DNA from: Mauremys mutica
Taxonomy: Eukaryota > Chordata > Testudines > Geoemydidae
Direction of reading: 5' to 3'
Assembly: GCF_020497125.1 (NCBI RefSeq)
Contig: NC_059075.1
Location: 65,057,321-65,121,320 of the forward strand
DNA: 64,000 nucleotides
Of this stretch, positions 23,624 through 36,724 are shown one piece after another. Position 1 is the stretch's first letter. The number at the start of each line of letters is the position of its first letter. The translations under genes and the position numbers were made by a program. Under the pieces are notes generated by a model. The model was not told where the DNA came from. It did not search any database and saw only the letters and a program-made list of their open reading frames with translations.

Positions 23624-24661
23624 CCATATTGTCCCGAGTATAGGCCACACTTTTCCCCCCTAATTTAAGTTTTTAAACTAGGGGTGCGGCCTATAAGCGG
23701 GATCTTGCAAAAAAAAACAACCAATAAAAATACTTTAAATCCCAGCCGCGGCGGGGAATCAGAGGGCTCTGGGCTGCCCGCTGCGGCAGGAAGCCAAGAG
23801 CCCTTTAAATCTCAGCCGCGGCGGGGAATCAGAGGGCTCTGGCTACCTGGCTCTGGCCGTCCGGCTCCTGCCACATCCTCCAGCTCTGGGCTCCGGTTGC
23901 GTGACTCCTGCCCCGGCCCAGCATCCCGGGGCTCCTGGCTCCAGCCGCGGCCGGACTGTAGCGCCGCCAGCCACATCCAGGCAGCGCAGTAAGGGGGCAG
24001 GGAGGGGGTGTTGGAGAGAGGACAGGGGAGTTCGGGGTGGGGGGTGGATAGGGGTTGGGGGGGTCAGAGGGCAGGGAACAGGGGGATTGAATAGGGACAA
24101 GGGTCCTGGTGGGGCAGTTAGAAAGGATCAGGGGATGGATGGGGCAGTGGGAGGCAGTCAGGGGCAAGGGTTCCAGGGGCTGTCAGGGGACAGAGAGAAG
24201 GGGTGGTTGGATGGGGCAGGGGTGGGGGGAGGTGTCAAGGAACGTGGGGGGTTGGATGGGGCAGGAGTTCGGGGGGAGGGGGCCATGATTCCTAACCCTA
24301 AGAACATTTGCTAATGTTGTTGATTGTTGTGCAGGGGAGAGGGTGAGAACTGTTCCCATCAGTCTCCTGGTTGTCCATTCCTTTTCCCTTCTTTATTTAC
24401 AGTATAACTACAAAATAGTTTTCAATATTTCTGAGTATATAACATATGCCGTCAAAAGCAGGACTACCAAAACTGTTAAAAGTGTTAAAAATACTGGTAC
24501 ATGTCTTCCTATTCATTAAATAAAATACTGTTTTACTGTTCTACTAATGTGTATATTTTCTTTAAGTTAAAAAAAGTTAAAAATTTAATTTTTTTAAAAT
24601 AGCACCAAACTTTAAGGGTGCGGCTTATAATCAGGAGCGGCCTATACTCGGAACAATACGG
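23624..24661. mobile_element. Mariner-like non-autonomous element with G-rich core
   Basis: The ends CCATATTGTCCCGAGTATAG and, complemented from the right, CCGTATTGTTCCGAGTATAG are inverted repeats flanked by TA (23622-23623 and 24662-24663). Inside are two tandem copies of an approximately 80-bp GC-rich unit (CAGCCGCGGCGGGGAATCAG, at about 23742 and 23814). Then comes a G-rich stretch of GGGG-spaced minisatellite units (about 23985-24290), and AT-rich sequence before the right end. No transposase frame is present; the 137-codon frame over the G-rich stretch is a composition artefact. Confidence 0.87.
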
Positions 24662-24669
24662 TAGTTAGA

Positions 24670-25345
24670 ACAAGTTGAGTGTAGCAATGTCCTCATCCCT
24701 GCGGCGCCTCCTGCTGGTCTTTTCTGGGAATTAGCTCTCCAGCCTCCGGAGCGCCCTCTGCAGGCCAGTGTCCTGCTGCCTCTTGGCCCCCGTGTCCCTC
24801 CCAGGACCCAGTGTCCCTTTATCTGGGGTGCTGCCCTGTGGCAGTAACCCCTTTCTCTGTGGGTCTCCCCTCCCCAGTGAACTCTCACCCACTATCCCCA
24901 CCTCACCTCAGTTTAAGGCCACTGCCTGTCATTGTCTAGCCCCCACACCCTGGGGCAGACTGCAGTATCAGCCTACTCATCACCGGCAAGGTTGGGTTTG
25001 GACCTGCTGCCTTTGCCTATCCCTGGGCTGCCCTCTGCAACCCCCAGTACCTATTTGCCTTCTGCTAGGCCGCAGCCTGGGGCTTTCCAGGCTGGAGCTC
25101 CCCTGCTCCTCTACCTTTCCCCAGCCCTGCTTCACTCAGGTATCCTGTCTCTAGCTCCATGCAGCCAGGCCCATCTCCCTCTACAAACAGAGAGAGACTG
25201 TTGAGTGCCTGGCTCCCAGCCTCTTATATAGGGCCAGCTGAGGCTACTTCCCCAATCAGCCTAGCAGCTTTTTCCCCTGCCACAATCCTCTCCCAGGGCT
25301 GTCTTTAAAACCCTCAGGGCAGGAGTGGGTGACCATCCCGCTACA
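24670..25345 (-). repeat. Unclassified GC-rich retroelement-like repeat
   Basis: This stretch differs in base composition from the flanking intron. On the minus strand it reads as a promoter-like sequence, with CCCTATATAAGAGGCTGG near 25225-25245 followed by a start-region-like AGTCTCTCTCTGTTTGTAG. I recall similar sequences as turtle retroelement ends, but I see no matching second end and no gag or pol frame. It adjoins the mariner-like element directly. Class and limits are uncertain. Confidence 0.35.
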
Positions 25346-26109
25346 TTGAGATTAAAATGTTACTTCACCAATGTATAGTCTACAATTTCACATAATCTCC
25401 TCCTTAATGTGGATCATCCATCTGCTTTTTGTGAGAAGTAGCAGAAAAGTTTTAAACAGTGAAACCTGATTACCTCAGTGTAAATGAACAAATGCTTTTT
25501 GAGCTTTTTTGCTGAGCATTAGAACATTGTTGGACTCCTGCATGTGGGGAAGGTGAATGTGCGGGGTCTGTCAGACCCCTGACACTCCCTGCTCAATGAA
25601 AATCCAGATCGGGTTACCAACAAGATAGCCCTCAGGGAGCCTAGAAGGGCCAGGAGGATACACTGACCAATCAATAGCCAACAGTTCAGTTAAAAAGGTT
25701 TGCCTGTTTTTTCTCTGGGCAGTGCAGAGTGAGACTGGAATAGAGGAGCTGCAAGCTCCCCGTGATAACGTAGGGCCAGACCAGGGCTTTGCCCTCAAGT
25801 ACTGCAGATAGGCATTTCTCTTGGAGTTTTGTTTGTTTATTTAAAGGTGCAGACTGCCAAAGTTTGAGTTCATTACTTTTAGTGTGCTGTGTATGGAATG
25901 ATGCCAAGCCTGTGGCCACAACTGGTGGACTGTGCAGGGTGTGCCTGCACTACCACGCTTGGCCTTGCTTTGCACTACCTGCCACAGTGAAATAAAGTTG
26001 TCTAGAAATTGCACTGTGTATTACAGTCACACAAATCACATGGTTAAGGGGCATTTTCAGAATCGGACCATCAGAGCACCTTAGAGGGAGTATTGATCCT
26101 AAGAACTAG

Positions 26110-26430
26110 ATGGAAAGCCACGAGCTGCTGGGTTCTATTCCCAGTGCTGACAGCAACTGCCTCTCTGGCCTGAGGCATATTACATAGGGCTCAGTCCTGC
26201 AAACGGTACTGCGCAAAGTGTTTACTACCATGAGTAATTCCTGGGATGGTTGGACTAATCAGTAGTAAGTACTGGGTCTGGTAGTAAGAGTTTGCAGGAT
26301 CTGTCCCTTATCCTCTCTGCCTCAGTTATCCTATCTGTAAAACTACTAATGAGACTTAGCTCACAAAATGGCTTTGAAAGAGAATTAGTTGACATTTGAT
26401 AAAGTGCTTTGAAGATGACAAGTGCTAAGG
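26110..26430 (-). repeat. MIR-like SINE fragment
   Basis: Reverse-oriented MIR features: GCTGCTGGGTTCTATTCCCA, CCTCAGTTATCCTATCTGTA and a 3' part AAAGTGCTTTGAAGATGACA. The middle is interrupted by unrelated sequence (about 26175-26300). Confidence 0.6.
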
Positions 26431-27326
26431 GTTGGGTTGTCGTTTTACAGGCAATAACCTGAATAAACATAAATTCCTATTAAAAACTTTAACCTACAGC
26501 TATCATGGGTCTTGTGATAAAGCTCAACCCATTGGAGAGTGTCATGGGAGCATAAGTACTTTCATGAGTCTCAATGGTTTGAGTCTGTTAAGGCTTGTTG
26601 ACTTGTTGACCAAATAAGCACATGCAAAATTTAATGGAGGATTCTCCATCACACAACAGATATTATTACTGGACCGCTCAGTGTGAAACTTAACTGGGTA
26701 GAGGGTAGAAGCATCACTGCTGAATGGTCTTTGAACCAGAAGCAGTAGGTGATTCCTAACTTTTGTGTCTGGATTTAAATCGGGAAAGAAGATCTTTTAA
26801 AGATATTTTTTTCTTTTCTTGCTGTTAGTAATATTAGCTCCTTCTCCCTGAGGTCAGTAATCATGAAACAATGCTGCTTGGTCTCACTCCAGTTCCCATT
26901 GGTAAAGAGCCCATTATATCACAAAACACCAACACCGCAAATGTCACTTAATTTAGTTTGACAGACAACCCTGTTGGCAGTCTCAGGGGACAGGTCAAGG
27001 ACTGAGTGGGCCACGAAGATTGACCAACCCTCTCAACCTTAGAGATGCTCCATCCAGGCCAGGGATAAGGACCAATGCTGATGTAGAGTAGGGAAGCTTG
27101 AGTGTACTGTACGTGTTCTGGTGATAAATAGAGGACATTAGCCTGCAGGGCTGTCAGTCTGTCATCTTTCATCAGCATTATATTTGCAAAGTTTCAGATA
27201 ACAACAACAAGAAGGATGTACAGTGATGTTAGTGGGGGATGATGTATTAAAGGCCATTCTCACTGTTGCTGAAGGTACTGATATTCCATTCTCTTCTCCC
27301 TTCCCTCATGTTTCTTTCCCTCTCAG

Positions 27327-27464
27327 TCTGTGGCAAACGTTATAAGAACAGACCTGGACTGAGCTACCATTATGCTCACACTCACCTAGCCAGCGAAGAG
27401 GGGGATGAAGCTCAAGAGCAGGAGACACGCTCCCCACCCGTCCACAGAAACGAGAACCACAAAC
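27327..27464 (+). CDS. DPF3: DPF3 exon: C2H2 zinc finger and following acidic linker
   Basis: This 138-bp exon lies between TCTCAG (ends 27326) and donor GTGAGT (27465-27470). Joined to the previous exon it completes a C2H2 Krueppel-type finger: CDIC, then [18 protein letters not shown], with the two Cys on either side of the intron and the His pair in HYAHTH. Next comes [20 protein letters not shown] and RNENHK. Finger and linker match vertebrate DPF3 closely as I recall it. DPF2 has HSHLAEEE in the corresponding place, so the paralogue call is firm. The exon ends with one base of the next codon (phase 1). The finger is common to DPF3a and DPF3b. Confidence 0.96.
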
Positions 27465-28081
27465 GTGAGTAGTGTTTGTTTTTGTCATCCCTTCAATCTT
27501 TTTTTCAGGGATGTTACCTCCACCTTCGTCTGTGCATTTCAGCAGTTGCTAAAATTGTTCTGCTTCTTTGTGAATTAGTAGAATCTGGATGTTTAGTGGA
27601 GCTAATTAACTTCAGCCTGCCCTGGTGCTGAGCTCAGCTAGTCAAGAATTCAGTTCAAACTCAGCATTAACTCTGCAGCAAATCACTCTTCCATCACTGC
27701 TCCTGTGGGGAGGAGATGACAAGGGAGAGGGAAGAAAGCCCCTCCTGCCTGTCATCAAACAGCCTCTTAGTGATTAGCGTGGAGATCAAGAAAATGCATA
27801 ATTTGTGTCAGTGCATTCTCTGCTATTTTTCTTTGAGAAAAGATCTTTATTCACTTCTCAGTTTTATGGTATAAAATTATCAACAAATGCCCCATGACCC
27901 CACATCCCTAAACACCACTTTCTAAATATTAATCTGGAAAAATCGAAGGACTAAAAAATTATCTGCACAGATCTGATGGCACAAGAAAGGACAGAAGGGC
28001 TGTGCTCTGGGAATCCTAGCACCAAAGTAGGGGGAAGATAGTGTGTTTGCTGGCACAGGAAAGCCCATTTTAACCTTTTTA

Positions 28082-28290
28082 AGGCACAGGACTGGGAGTC
28101 AGGAAATCCATATTTTATTAGTGCCATTGTATCACTTAGCCCTCTTCTGCCTCAGTTTCCCCGTGTGCAAAGTAATAATTGCTTCCCACTCAGAGATATC
28201 ATATGGTTAAATTCATTGATTTTTGTAAAATACTTTCAGGTCCTTAGATGGAAAATGCCATTTTAGTTCAAAGTAATTATTATTGTTGTT
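28082..28290 (-). repeat. MIR-like SINE fragment
   Basis: Reverse-oriented MIR: GGCACAGGACTGGGAGTCAG, CTGCCTCAGTTTCCCCGTGT, GCAAAGTAATAATTGCTTCC, then the tail near TACTTTCAGGTCCTTAGATG. Old and inactive. Confidence 0.82.
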
Positions 28291-31200
28291 TATTATTTAT
28301 TGACAACCAAATGAAATGCTTATCAGTATAAAATCCAGGGCAAATTCTTTTCTTCCTGACATAAGTATAAAGGAAGAAACTTGGATCTAGGAAGCCATTT
28401 CCCCCTTAAGCAGGATAATCCATAATTGTCTCATGTGGTTGTGGGGAGGGGTTCTCCTTTCTCCAAAGCATCTACTATTGGCCATTGTTGGGTTGGGCTG
28501 ATCCTGCTGGGCAATCCTAAGGTTTTTATCACTTTTCCGCTCCACCTTTTCATGTTTAACATGTTTACTAAGATGTTTTGACTTGTCCAGAAGCAGTTTT
28601 GACTTGCTGAGTTGTTGATAAACTTGAATTGACCATTACTCCATGGAGTTACTGTTCTGGCAGGCTTTAGAATATCACCATCTGGCCATTATCTCACAGG
28701 GAGCTGTAAGAGAGGGTTTTTTGTTTCTTTATTTTGTATGCTGTCTCTAGATTAGTTTTCTGTGTCTGAAATAGGGTCTACGATACTTATCTACCTGATG
28801 GGGCTTTTGAGGCTTAATTAATTTGTGTTGATCTTAGCCCTGCACAGAGAAGCAAACTGAGAAGGGCACACAGTCCCCCACCATTCAGCTTGGCACAGGG
28901 GCCAGAGGGAGGCCAAGTTCTTGTGGTTCTGAGCTTCAGGGACTGGGAGAGGTTAGCACTGTGAGTGGTACCAAACTCCACAAAAGGAGCTGGGGAGGAT
29001 GGAATGATATACCTCCTTCATTCCACGCCAGCCAGCAAATCTGGGCCATTGTGGAGGGGAGCGCACTCTGCTCTCTGAAAAAAAGTGCAGCAAGAGCTGC
29101 TTGGACTTGTGTGTCTCCCGAGCTCCTGCAGGCATTGTGCTTGATGCAGGTGTGATGCCTCCGGGAGAGGTGGCTGGTGTGCAGCCTCAAGCACAGAGAG
29201 TAGCTTAATGCCACAAGCATCCCCTTTGCATTTGTAAATCACTCTGAGATCCAGATCTTTGAGTGGAATGTTCTCTCTGCTCAAGAATCAGTGGCTACTG
29301 AGAGTGGGGACAGAAACCACGTAAAAGTGCCAAGAGATTTGTGCTGGGGGGAGTCACAGTAGGCTGGGAGGCAAATCTCTGGACTGGCTGTTTATTCTCT
29401 TTTTCTGTTTGTTGGTTTACAGCCTGGAGATCAGCTCTTGCATATTTCCTCTTTCACTTGGCAATATTTAATTTATGCTGCCATCCATCTTCCATGTGAA
29501 TGCTAATTGTCCACGTTGCTAATATACAGTCATTAAATAGCCCCTTTGTACATGGGGATGGTGGGGAGCCAGAGCATCAGATCCTTCCTTTCCCCTAAGT
29601 ACTGCTGGGCATGTGTTATGAATTAGATTTGACAGGTCTGCTGTGTCACAGGGTCTGGGCTTCAAAAATCCTCTGTGTGTGGGCTTGTGTGGGGAGGAGG
29701 GGATGTTAATCCAAACAGCTAATCTGCAACCTACGGAAGAGAAGGGCCAGAAGTACAGTAAACAGCAGGCACTGATTATTTCCTTAGCAGTGTGGCAGAG
29801 AAATACAAGCAGCCTAATTTAGAAAAGGCAAAGCAAATCCAAAGCAGCCATTTGGAATTTGCAGTGCTGTGGGAAGTGGGGTCTGTTGCAGTGAGGTTCA
29901 GGCAGACTGCTCCAGTATGAACTTCTTGCCATTTTATTCTCTCTACCACTCCCAAGTCTCCTGTTCAGTCACTGCTTGCAGCAGTATCCACAGTAACACC
30001 TGCCCTGCTGACACAGAGTAGAGTCTCTTCCAGTCAGTTATTGATCCTCTGACTGGTGCCATCTTAACAGTTGATGGTGTCTCATCTCTCTCGCAACGCT
30101 CCTCTGTCCCCATGCCCTCAATCACCCGCAGGCCATCTTGGATGGCTACATATATGTTCCAGGGACTGAAAAAAAGATTTATATAGGAACAGCTTAATTT
30201 AAACTGACTGGCTTCTGATGGGTCTGTATCACAGAACAACAACCAGCCCAGGTGGGATATTCCATTTCTTCTGAACCTCTCACTCTCCTTATCACTATTT
30301 CGTGGATTTTGTTGTCTGCCTCACTCACATATAGTTCAGCCTTTCCCAAATCACCTTCTCTGACCTCCTATTTTCCCCTAAAACAAGGAGCCTATGCTTT
30401 TTAATACAGGCTGTGACCATGCAGCTGATTTACTTATATGTCTCAGCTCACTCCCTTGATATGGGGGGGATGTCCCTTCCTCAAGACCCAAACTTGCCTT
30501 CGTCCCATACAGACTTGTTATCTAATGTTGCAAATACTTGTCAGCCGGGTTTGAAATCATGAAAAAGAACGTATAGAAAACTGCTTAAAAACCAAGGAAA
30601 CCTGAACCCTGACAATAGAACAAAATGGTTCCACATCATGTCAAACCTGCTCTTCTGCTGTCTTCATCCTTCACTATTTGGCATTGGCAAGATGTGAGCT
30701 TCGAGCCCGGGGTGAGTCCATGAATCTGCCACTGAACACATGTTGCAATATATGTACATCTCACCTAATGTTATAGGATGACTTGAGGTAGCTGGCGCCT
30801 GCAGATTTTAAAAGGTTTGTAAAGTGGGATTTTTATTAACTTGATATCTGTCTATTTAAATATATGTTTCAATGAATGTGGTATTGTAAAACTAATTTAA
30901 TTGCTAAAGGAACAGAAAGGTGTGTGCCTGTCTGTAAGGAACAAACCTTCTCCTTTTAAATGGGAGGGAATCATCTAAGTGGCACTTTGCTTTTTAAAAC
31001 TTAAACATTAGGATGATTTCTAGTGTTCAGAAAAATTAGGGTCTCATAGTACTGTCTAAAGTCAGTCATAGTGTGAACAGATGCTGTTCAGACTTCATGT
31101 GCCTGGACATCTCTTCCAATACCAGTCCGGACTTGCCACACGCTCTGCTAATGCTGCTGCAGTCCAGAGCATTCACACAGCTCTGCTAACATGCAGATTT

Positions 31201-34200
31201 AACTTGTCAAACCAACTGCTGTATGAGTTCAGGGCATCTGCCAATTTTGCCCATTTCTATGGCAGATCTTGTGATGTGGACAAATCTCTACTTGAGAGAT
31301 CAGTCAACGGCATTTGTGTATTCTAAGCATAATTAGATACCTAGTCTTCAAAGATAAAAAATTAATGCACTAACCTCACTGTGCTTCCAAGCTGTCCTCC
31401 AGCTCCCCCACACAGCCTCCTTTGAAACATTTTTATTTCCATCCAGGCAGGGGTCTGGAGATGAATAAATGACAAGAGCCAGCCCCTCAGTTGGAGATGA
31501 ACTGTTTGTTCCTCTCCACAAGCAGCATCAATTTGAAAAGCTACATCAGGCCTCCATTTCTCTGCCTTAGTGCTGTTTCTCACTGGGGAGGTGATAGGAG
31601 CTACATTTGAATGCAGGAATGCTCCAACACCCACCTTCCTACAGGAAATCCTACAGCAGGTGCCTTTTCAGTGAAGAGCTGCATATGCCCTGATTAGATA
31701 TCTCATTAGTTTATTCCATTTTTCTTTCTTTTCCTTTGTTGTTTTATATAAAGGACTGAATGTAAATGTCATTTTAAAATGAAATTTGATGGTGCCGTCA
31801 GACTTATAGCATTAAGGTTGCATAACAGGTTCCATTTGTACCCTCTGTTTTTAATTAATCATAATTTTCCCAAACATTTACCTTTTGGGCTGACATTTTC
31901 CATGCCTGAATGTTGTGGGGAAGTTTGAGGAAACCTTGTTCAGTCATTATGAATGCAGGGAGGGTGAAAACATACATTTCCCCATTATACAAAATCTTCT
32001 TGAGACTTTAAATGGCTGGGCACAGAAATTTTGGCAGGAAAGTAGCCTTCATTAAGGAGAAGCACTTTGAAGTGTTTTGGAGGAAATTGATCCTGATTTG
32101 ACTGAGTAATTGGCCTTTAAAAATCATATGCTGCATCACTACCACTTCCTCCCTCAAAAAAACCAAGGTTGGCTCAGGTTCGGGCCCTCTGAATAGTATA
32201 ATTCACATATTTATATTTTTTATTATAATTTTTCTCTCACCTCTCGACTCCTTTCTCCAAAGCAGAATACAAACCCAAGAAAGCTCCCAGTGTTTGACTG
32301 GGCTTGAAATTAGTTAACATGAGTTCACACATGCCTCATGGGTGCAATTTCCATCCTCAAAGTGCTCTACGTTTAGGAGGGACCAATGTGTGCCCATAAT
32401 GTACTAGCCCATTTTGGATGAGTGCAGAGCTGCACTGCCCCAGTGTGAGCTCCAGGATGGATTGTGTCACAGGTAGTGTAATCCCTCCCTAAGTTTCCGG
32501 TGTGATGGGAGTGCTATATTTCCGACCCTAAAAGTTAAAAACTCATAAATCAGATCCCTCCCAATCCTGAGAGAGGCCCAGAAACCAGGAGATTTTAATA
32601 TAATGGGTTTTTGGTCTGTTTTCTCATTTTTAAACTCACCCTGGTCATCTCCAGTGTGCGCTGGACAATTACCATGTCGCCAGCTCTTACAGATTTATAG
32701 TGAATCACATGATTTTGGCCCCCTGGTGCAGGAGCTCTTGCTAGAAGATTCAGCTGAGATCAAACTGCTCAAATTTGTATAAAGTGCTGCCTGACGGCTG
32801 AGAGCTAACACCTTCTCCCCAAACCCAAAAAATCCAATTAATTAATATGTCCTCCCAGCCCCACACCTGCCCACCCACAGCCCATCAATTAATTATGGTC
32901 CGTAGCCCCATAGCCATTCCTGTGAAAATGGCATCAGATGCTCCCTGTCCTACCCAAAAACTCCTCTTGGCTCATAAGGGGAGGATGGGAGAACCCTATC
33001 TGTCTCCTGCAGAAGGTCTGATTTGACCGCTTTTCCCACTACCCCACCTCTTGGGAAAGACCTGCCAATCAGGGCTATAGAACAGGGCTAGAAATCACAC
33101 GAAGGCCGGAGCTTCTTGTGTCATCACGAGACTGATTCCAGCAGGGGCCAAAATGCTGCTATGGGAGTTGCCAGTTCTGGGTGTGTGCAGATTGTGCCAT
33201 CTCTTTGGATGGTGCAGCCTTCTTCTCAGGCTTGCATGGCAAAGAATCTGGCCATTTCCTATCATTTTGTTTGACTTGCATTTTTCCTCCCATGAGTTTT
33301 GATGAAAAAGTTGTAAACATAGTTTATAGGAGAGAGCAATACATAGAAGTATATGTGTGTGAGTGAGCGTGGTGAGAGAGAGAGAGAGACAGAAGGTGGG
33401 TGAAGTGAACTAAAATTTATTTGAGCTCCACTTGGCCTGTCCTTCACTACACCCACAGATTATGCCATCTACCTTGTGTTATTCTAATCCAGAGCTCTGC
33501 CCTACACTAAAAAACTGGCAGGTCTGTGCAATGAGCCATTCCCTTTGCAACCCACCCCCATGAATTTCTCCATTTCTCACTAAAAACTGGGAATAAGCCA
33601 GGTGGAAGTGGGTGCATCTCCAGCTGGGAATTCATCTCTTGCTCTGTTAGAGGGTGGCTTTTCCTGAGGTATATCTTCTAGCAGCTGCTCCCCCAAACTC
33701 CCATTGATGTATTTTTATATTTTAATTTCTTGTTTTTTGAGTCTGTCTAGTCTCTGTAGATTCATTTTGAGCAGCAAAATAAGGGGACATGCTACAATTC
33801 CTTACACTTGAGAGATGAAGTAATAACAGGTGGCAAGACCAGAGGCAACCGGAGCTAGGATTCTGGTTGCTATGGAAACATGTCAGCCCTTCAGAGGGAT
33901 GAGATCTGTCAGCAGTAGGGGGGCAAAGAGAGCAAGAGAAGCACAGTGGCACTTACCCTATAGCTTCAGATTATATATCATCGAGTTCTCCAAGGGAAAA
34001 CTTGAAATACACAGGATGGGTTATTGGCTGGCTTTGAACTGAGCTGGCAGCCAAATGTTGGACGTAGATGTGAACGGTGGGGAACAGGTACAGGAGGGGG
34101 AATCTGGGCCTAAGTTTGAGACAAAGAAGCTTGTAATATTTTCTAAGAAAAATCCATTTTTTTTTATTCATTGCAAAATATGGGCTTTCAGGATATGCTC

Positions 34201-34359
34201 CTCTAGGTATCCATTATGGAATATTTGGCCTCACGTGGAAGCAAAGGGCCTGATTCAAAGCCCTTTGAATTCAGTTGGAAGACTTCTAGTGATTTTTGTG
34301 AGCTTTGGATCAAGCCCAAAGTGAGTAAGGCAATAGAGGGAACCGCCATGTTGTGAAGA

Positions 34360-34520
34360 TTATTATTACCCCTGTTTACTATGGCAGTGCTGAAAGGCCA
34401 GCCGAGAATGGGCCCCCACTGTGCCAGGCACTGTACAAACACTAAGTGGTAGATGGTCCCTGCCCTGAAGAGCTTACAGTGTAAATAGACAAGACAGACA
34501 CAGGATGGGGGAAGGGGTAG
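34360..34520 (+). repeat. Interspersed repeat (GCACTGTACAAACAC family)
   Basis: The series CCACTGTGCCAGGCACTGTA, CAAACACTAAGTGGTAGATG, CCCTGCCCTGAAGAGCTTAC and AGTGTAAATAGACAAGACAG is an old amniote repeat I recognise as common in reptiles, related to MIR/CORE SINEs. No end structure is preserved. Confidence 0.6.
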
Positions 34521-34593
34521 AACACACAGGCAGAGTGAACTCTGAGATGGCAGCAAATGGAGTGTTAGTTTCATTTATTTATTTGTTTATGTG

Positions 34594-35201
34594 TATGGGT
34601 GGTGGGTGAACCCCCGCATTGGGGAGGTTAGCCTGCTGGCTGCGCCCCTTCTGCCCAAGGCCCTGCCCCCTGCACGCCAGAGCCTCTATCCCCCCCTCGG
34701 CAACTGGAGGAGCCCCATGGCCTGCCCACCTCAGGCCCGCCAGGCCGCCCCCCCCAAACACCTGTACAGTCCCAGCTACACTGGGTTGAGCTGCCAACCC
34801 CCCTGAGCCGGCCACACTGAGCCAAGCTAGCCCCTGGACGGGATGGGCCCTGGCCCCACCAAGCACCAGGCCGAGCCATTGGCCCCTCTGGAGCTGCCGG
34901 CTCAGCCCCAGCCACACTGGGCCAGGCCAAGCCGCTGGCCTCCTCACACCTGGCCAGCCCCTGCGCACGGCTGAGCGAGCCACTTCACTCCCCCGCCAGA
35001 CCCTCTGGCCCACTGCTGACTCGCCGTGTTCCCTCCTCACTTCCTCACCCCTGAGGAGGAGGGACGTGGCGAGCAGCAGCGGGTAGGCAGCAGCAGACGG
35101 TGGCAGCCTCGGGGCAGGGCCACCGCGGCTCAGGTGGCGGGTCGGCAGCAGCTGTGCCAGGGTTGGCTTAGCCTTCCTTTGCCTATTATACCTGCTGCCT
35201 A
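34594..35201. mobile_element. GC-rich transposon-like insertion with 10-bp flanking repeats
   Basis: A sharply bounded GC-rich block of 608 bp sits in AT-rich intron. The same ten bases, TGTTTATGTG, stand on both sides (34584-34593 and 35202-35211), as expected for a target duplication. The interior has many CACACTGGG/CCAGCCCC-like units and no believable protein; the open frames on both strands follow from high GC. No clear inverted ends or poly(A) tail are seen, so the class is open. Confidence 0.5.
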
Positions 35202-35839
35202 TGTTTATGTGGGTGCATTAACTTAGGAGAAGATAAGATAAATGGAAAGAAGGAGGATGGGAAGGGGGTGGATAGAGCAGGAGTAAAGAGGGTAAGAAAG
35301 TCCCTTTTTAATGGCATCCATCTAATTGTAAGCAATTTGCTGTATTCATTTAAAGTAGCAAACACCAAAACCCCCCAACCTAAAACAAACACCTCCATCC
35401 TGATTCTTCACTACATTGCAACTTGTGTGGTGGTTGTGAAAAGTAGGTGCAAAACATTACCGAATGAGAATTCTCTACTCATCGCATGGTAGCATTTTAC
35501 ACGCAATTTGCATCCAAGTTGCACAAATATAAAGGACTACAACATGGTGCAAGGCAATGGAGAATTAGGCCTCTTCTTTGCAGTGTTGCCAGCCCCATGC
35601 ATTTAAAAATCATGAGTCAGGCCCCAAAAATTGAGATTGGCATAAAATCCATTACATTTAAAAAATAAATATGGAGTTCTTTTTATTTGCCTTCTGGTTT
35701 ATGAGCCTCTGTGGTTCGCTTTTCAAGTACAGCTGAAACAGTTCTAATTTTGAAATGCATAACAGGGACAAAAATTCTCTGTAACCATGAGGACAAGAAG
35801 CATTTTTAAAAAAAAAATAAAAGCTCATATATTCATATG

Positions 35840-36580
35840 ACTCCAGGAGTCACAGAGTTTAAGGCCAGAAGGGATCTCTACATCATGTAGTCTGACTTTC
35901 TGTAGATCACAGGCCTCCAACACCACCCAGCACCCACACACTAAACTCAACAATGGACATGAGACAAAAGTAAATGAAACCTACAGCAGACTAGGCTGTT
36001 ATGTGCCACAATGAGAGAATAGGTGGGACTGAGATGCACCAGTGCTAGAAGCCCCCATAATGACAGGGAAATGATTAAATGAAATATACCCAGATTAGCC
36101 CAGCAAGTGACCCGCACCCACATGCAGCAGAGAAAGGAGAAACTCTCCAAGGTCACTGACAATCTGACCTGGGGGAAATTTCCTCCCAATCCCAGATATG
36201 GCATTCAGCTGGACTCTGAGCATAGAACCATCCAGCCAAGTACCCGAGAGAGAAAGAATACTTAGTGCCATCTCAGACCTCTGGCCCATCCTACTCAGTG
36301 GCCCATCTCCAGCCATGACCATCCATGATGCTTCAGAGAAAGGAGATAAAAAAACCTCCCAGCATACACTAGGGGGAAAAATCCCTTTCTGACCCCTGTC
36401 AGTGGCCAGTTGAAATCCTGAAGCATGAGCTTTAGGAAAATAAGACATAAACTGGAAGTGAGATGCCTTTCTATTGAGTCCTGCCCCCTGCCATCACAAG
36501 TAACCCCATCATTCAATTGCACTCATACATTTGCCCAATTCTCTCTTAAAACTAACTAAGTTGTTTGGCCCCACAAGCTC
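35840..36580 (-). mobile_element. CR1 LINE 3' portion
   Basis: Read on the plus strand it begins with the CR1 3' end in reverse: GTCACAGAGTTTAAGGCCAG, AAGGGATCTCTACATCATGT, AGTCTGACTTTCTGTAGATC ACAGGCC. It continues through GAAATTTCCTCCCAATCCC and CCTTTCTGACCCCTGTCAGT to TTCTCTCTTAAAACTAACTA near 36541. This order matches turtle CR1 3' regions as I recall. It is 5'-truncated and carries no open reverse transcriptase. Confidence 0.75.
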
Positions 36581-36724
36581 AGGCTTTAAGAAAAACACAA
36601 TCTTGTTTAGCCAAACCCAGCATTTTTAAAAATGTGTTTTGAACTGGAACCCTATGGAATTTGAAGGTTAATTTGCCAGGATTTCTGAGATCCTTTTCTT
36701 TTGGTTTTAAACCAAATGTTTAGT

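Larger units (their letters stand above)
4315..27326 (+). other. DPF3: DPF3 intron (23 kb), transposon-rich
   Basis: This intron separates two DPF3 coding exons within the codon for Ile of the CDIC motif (phase 1). Its donor is GTAAGT and its acceptor TCTCAG. It contains the full Harbinger element, two mariner-like elements, several Harbinger- and hAT-like non-autonomous copies, MIR and CR1 fragments, a long palindrome and a GT microsatellite, all listed separately. Between these, roughly 5530-8420, 11320-12125, 16910-17860, 21550-23620 and 25350-27320, I see no coding exon or RNA gene, apart from the MIR noted near 26110. Confidence 0.8.

Noticed and set aside
34579..35040. 153-codon minus-strand frame rich in Gly, Ala, Arg and Trp
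   Set aside because: It lies in a GC-rich repeat block with similar open frames on the other strand; composition explains it.
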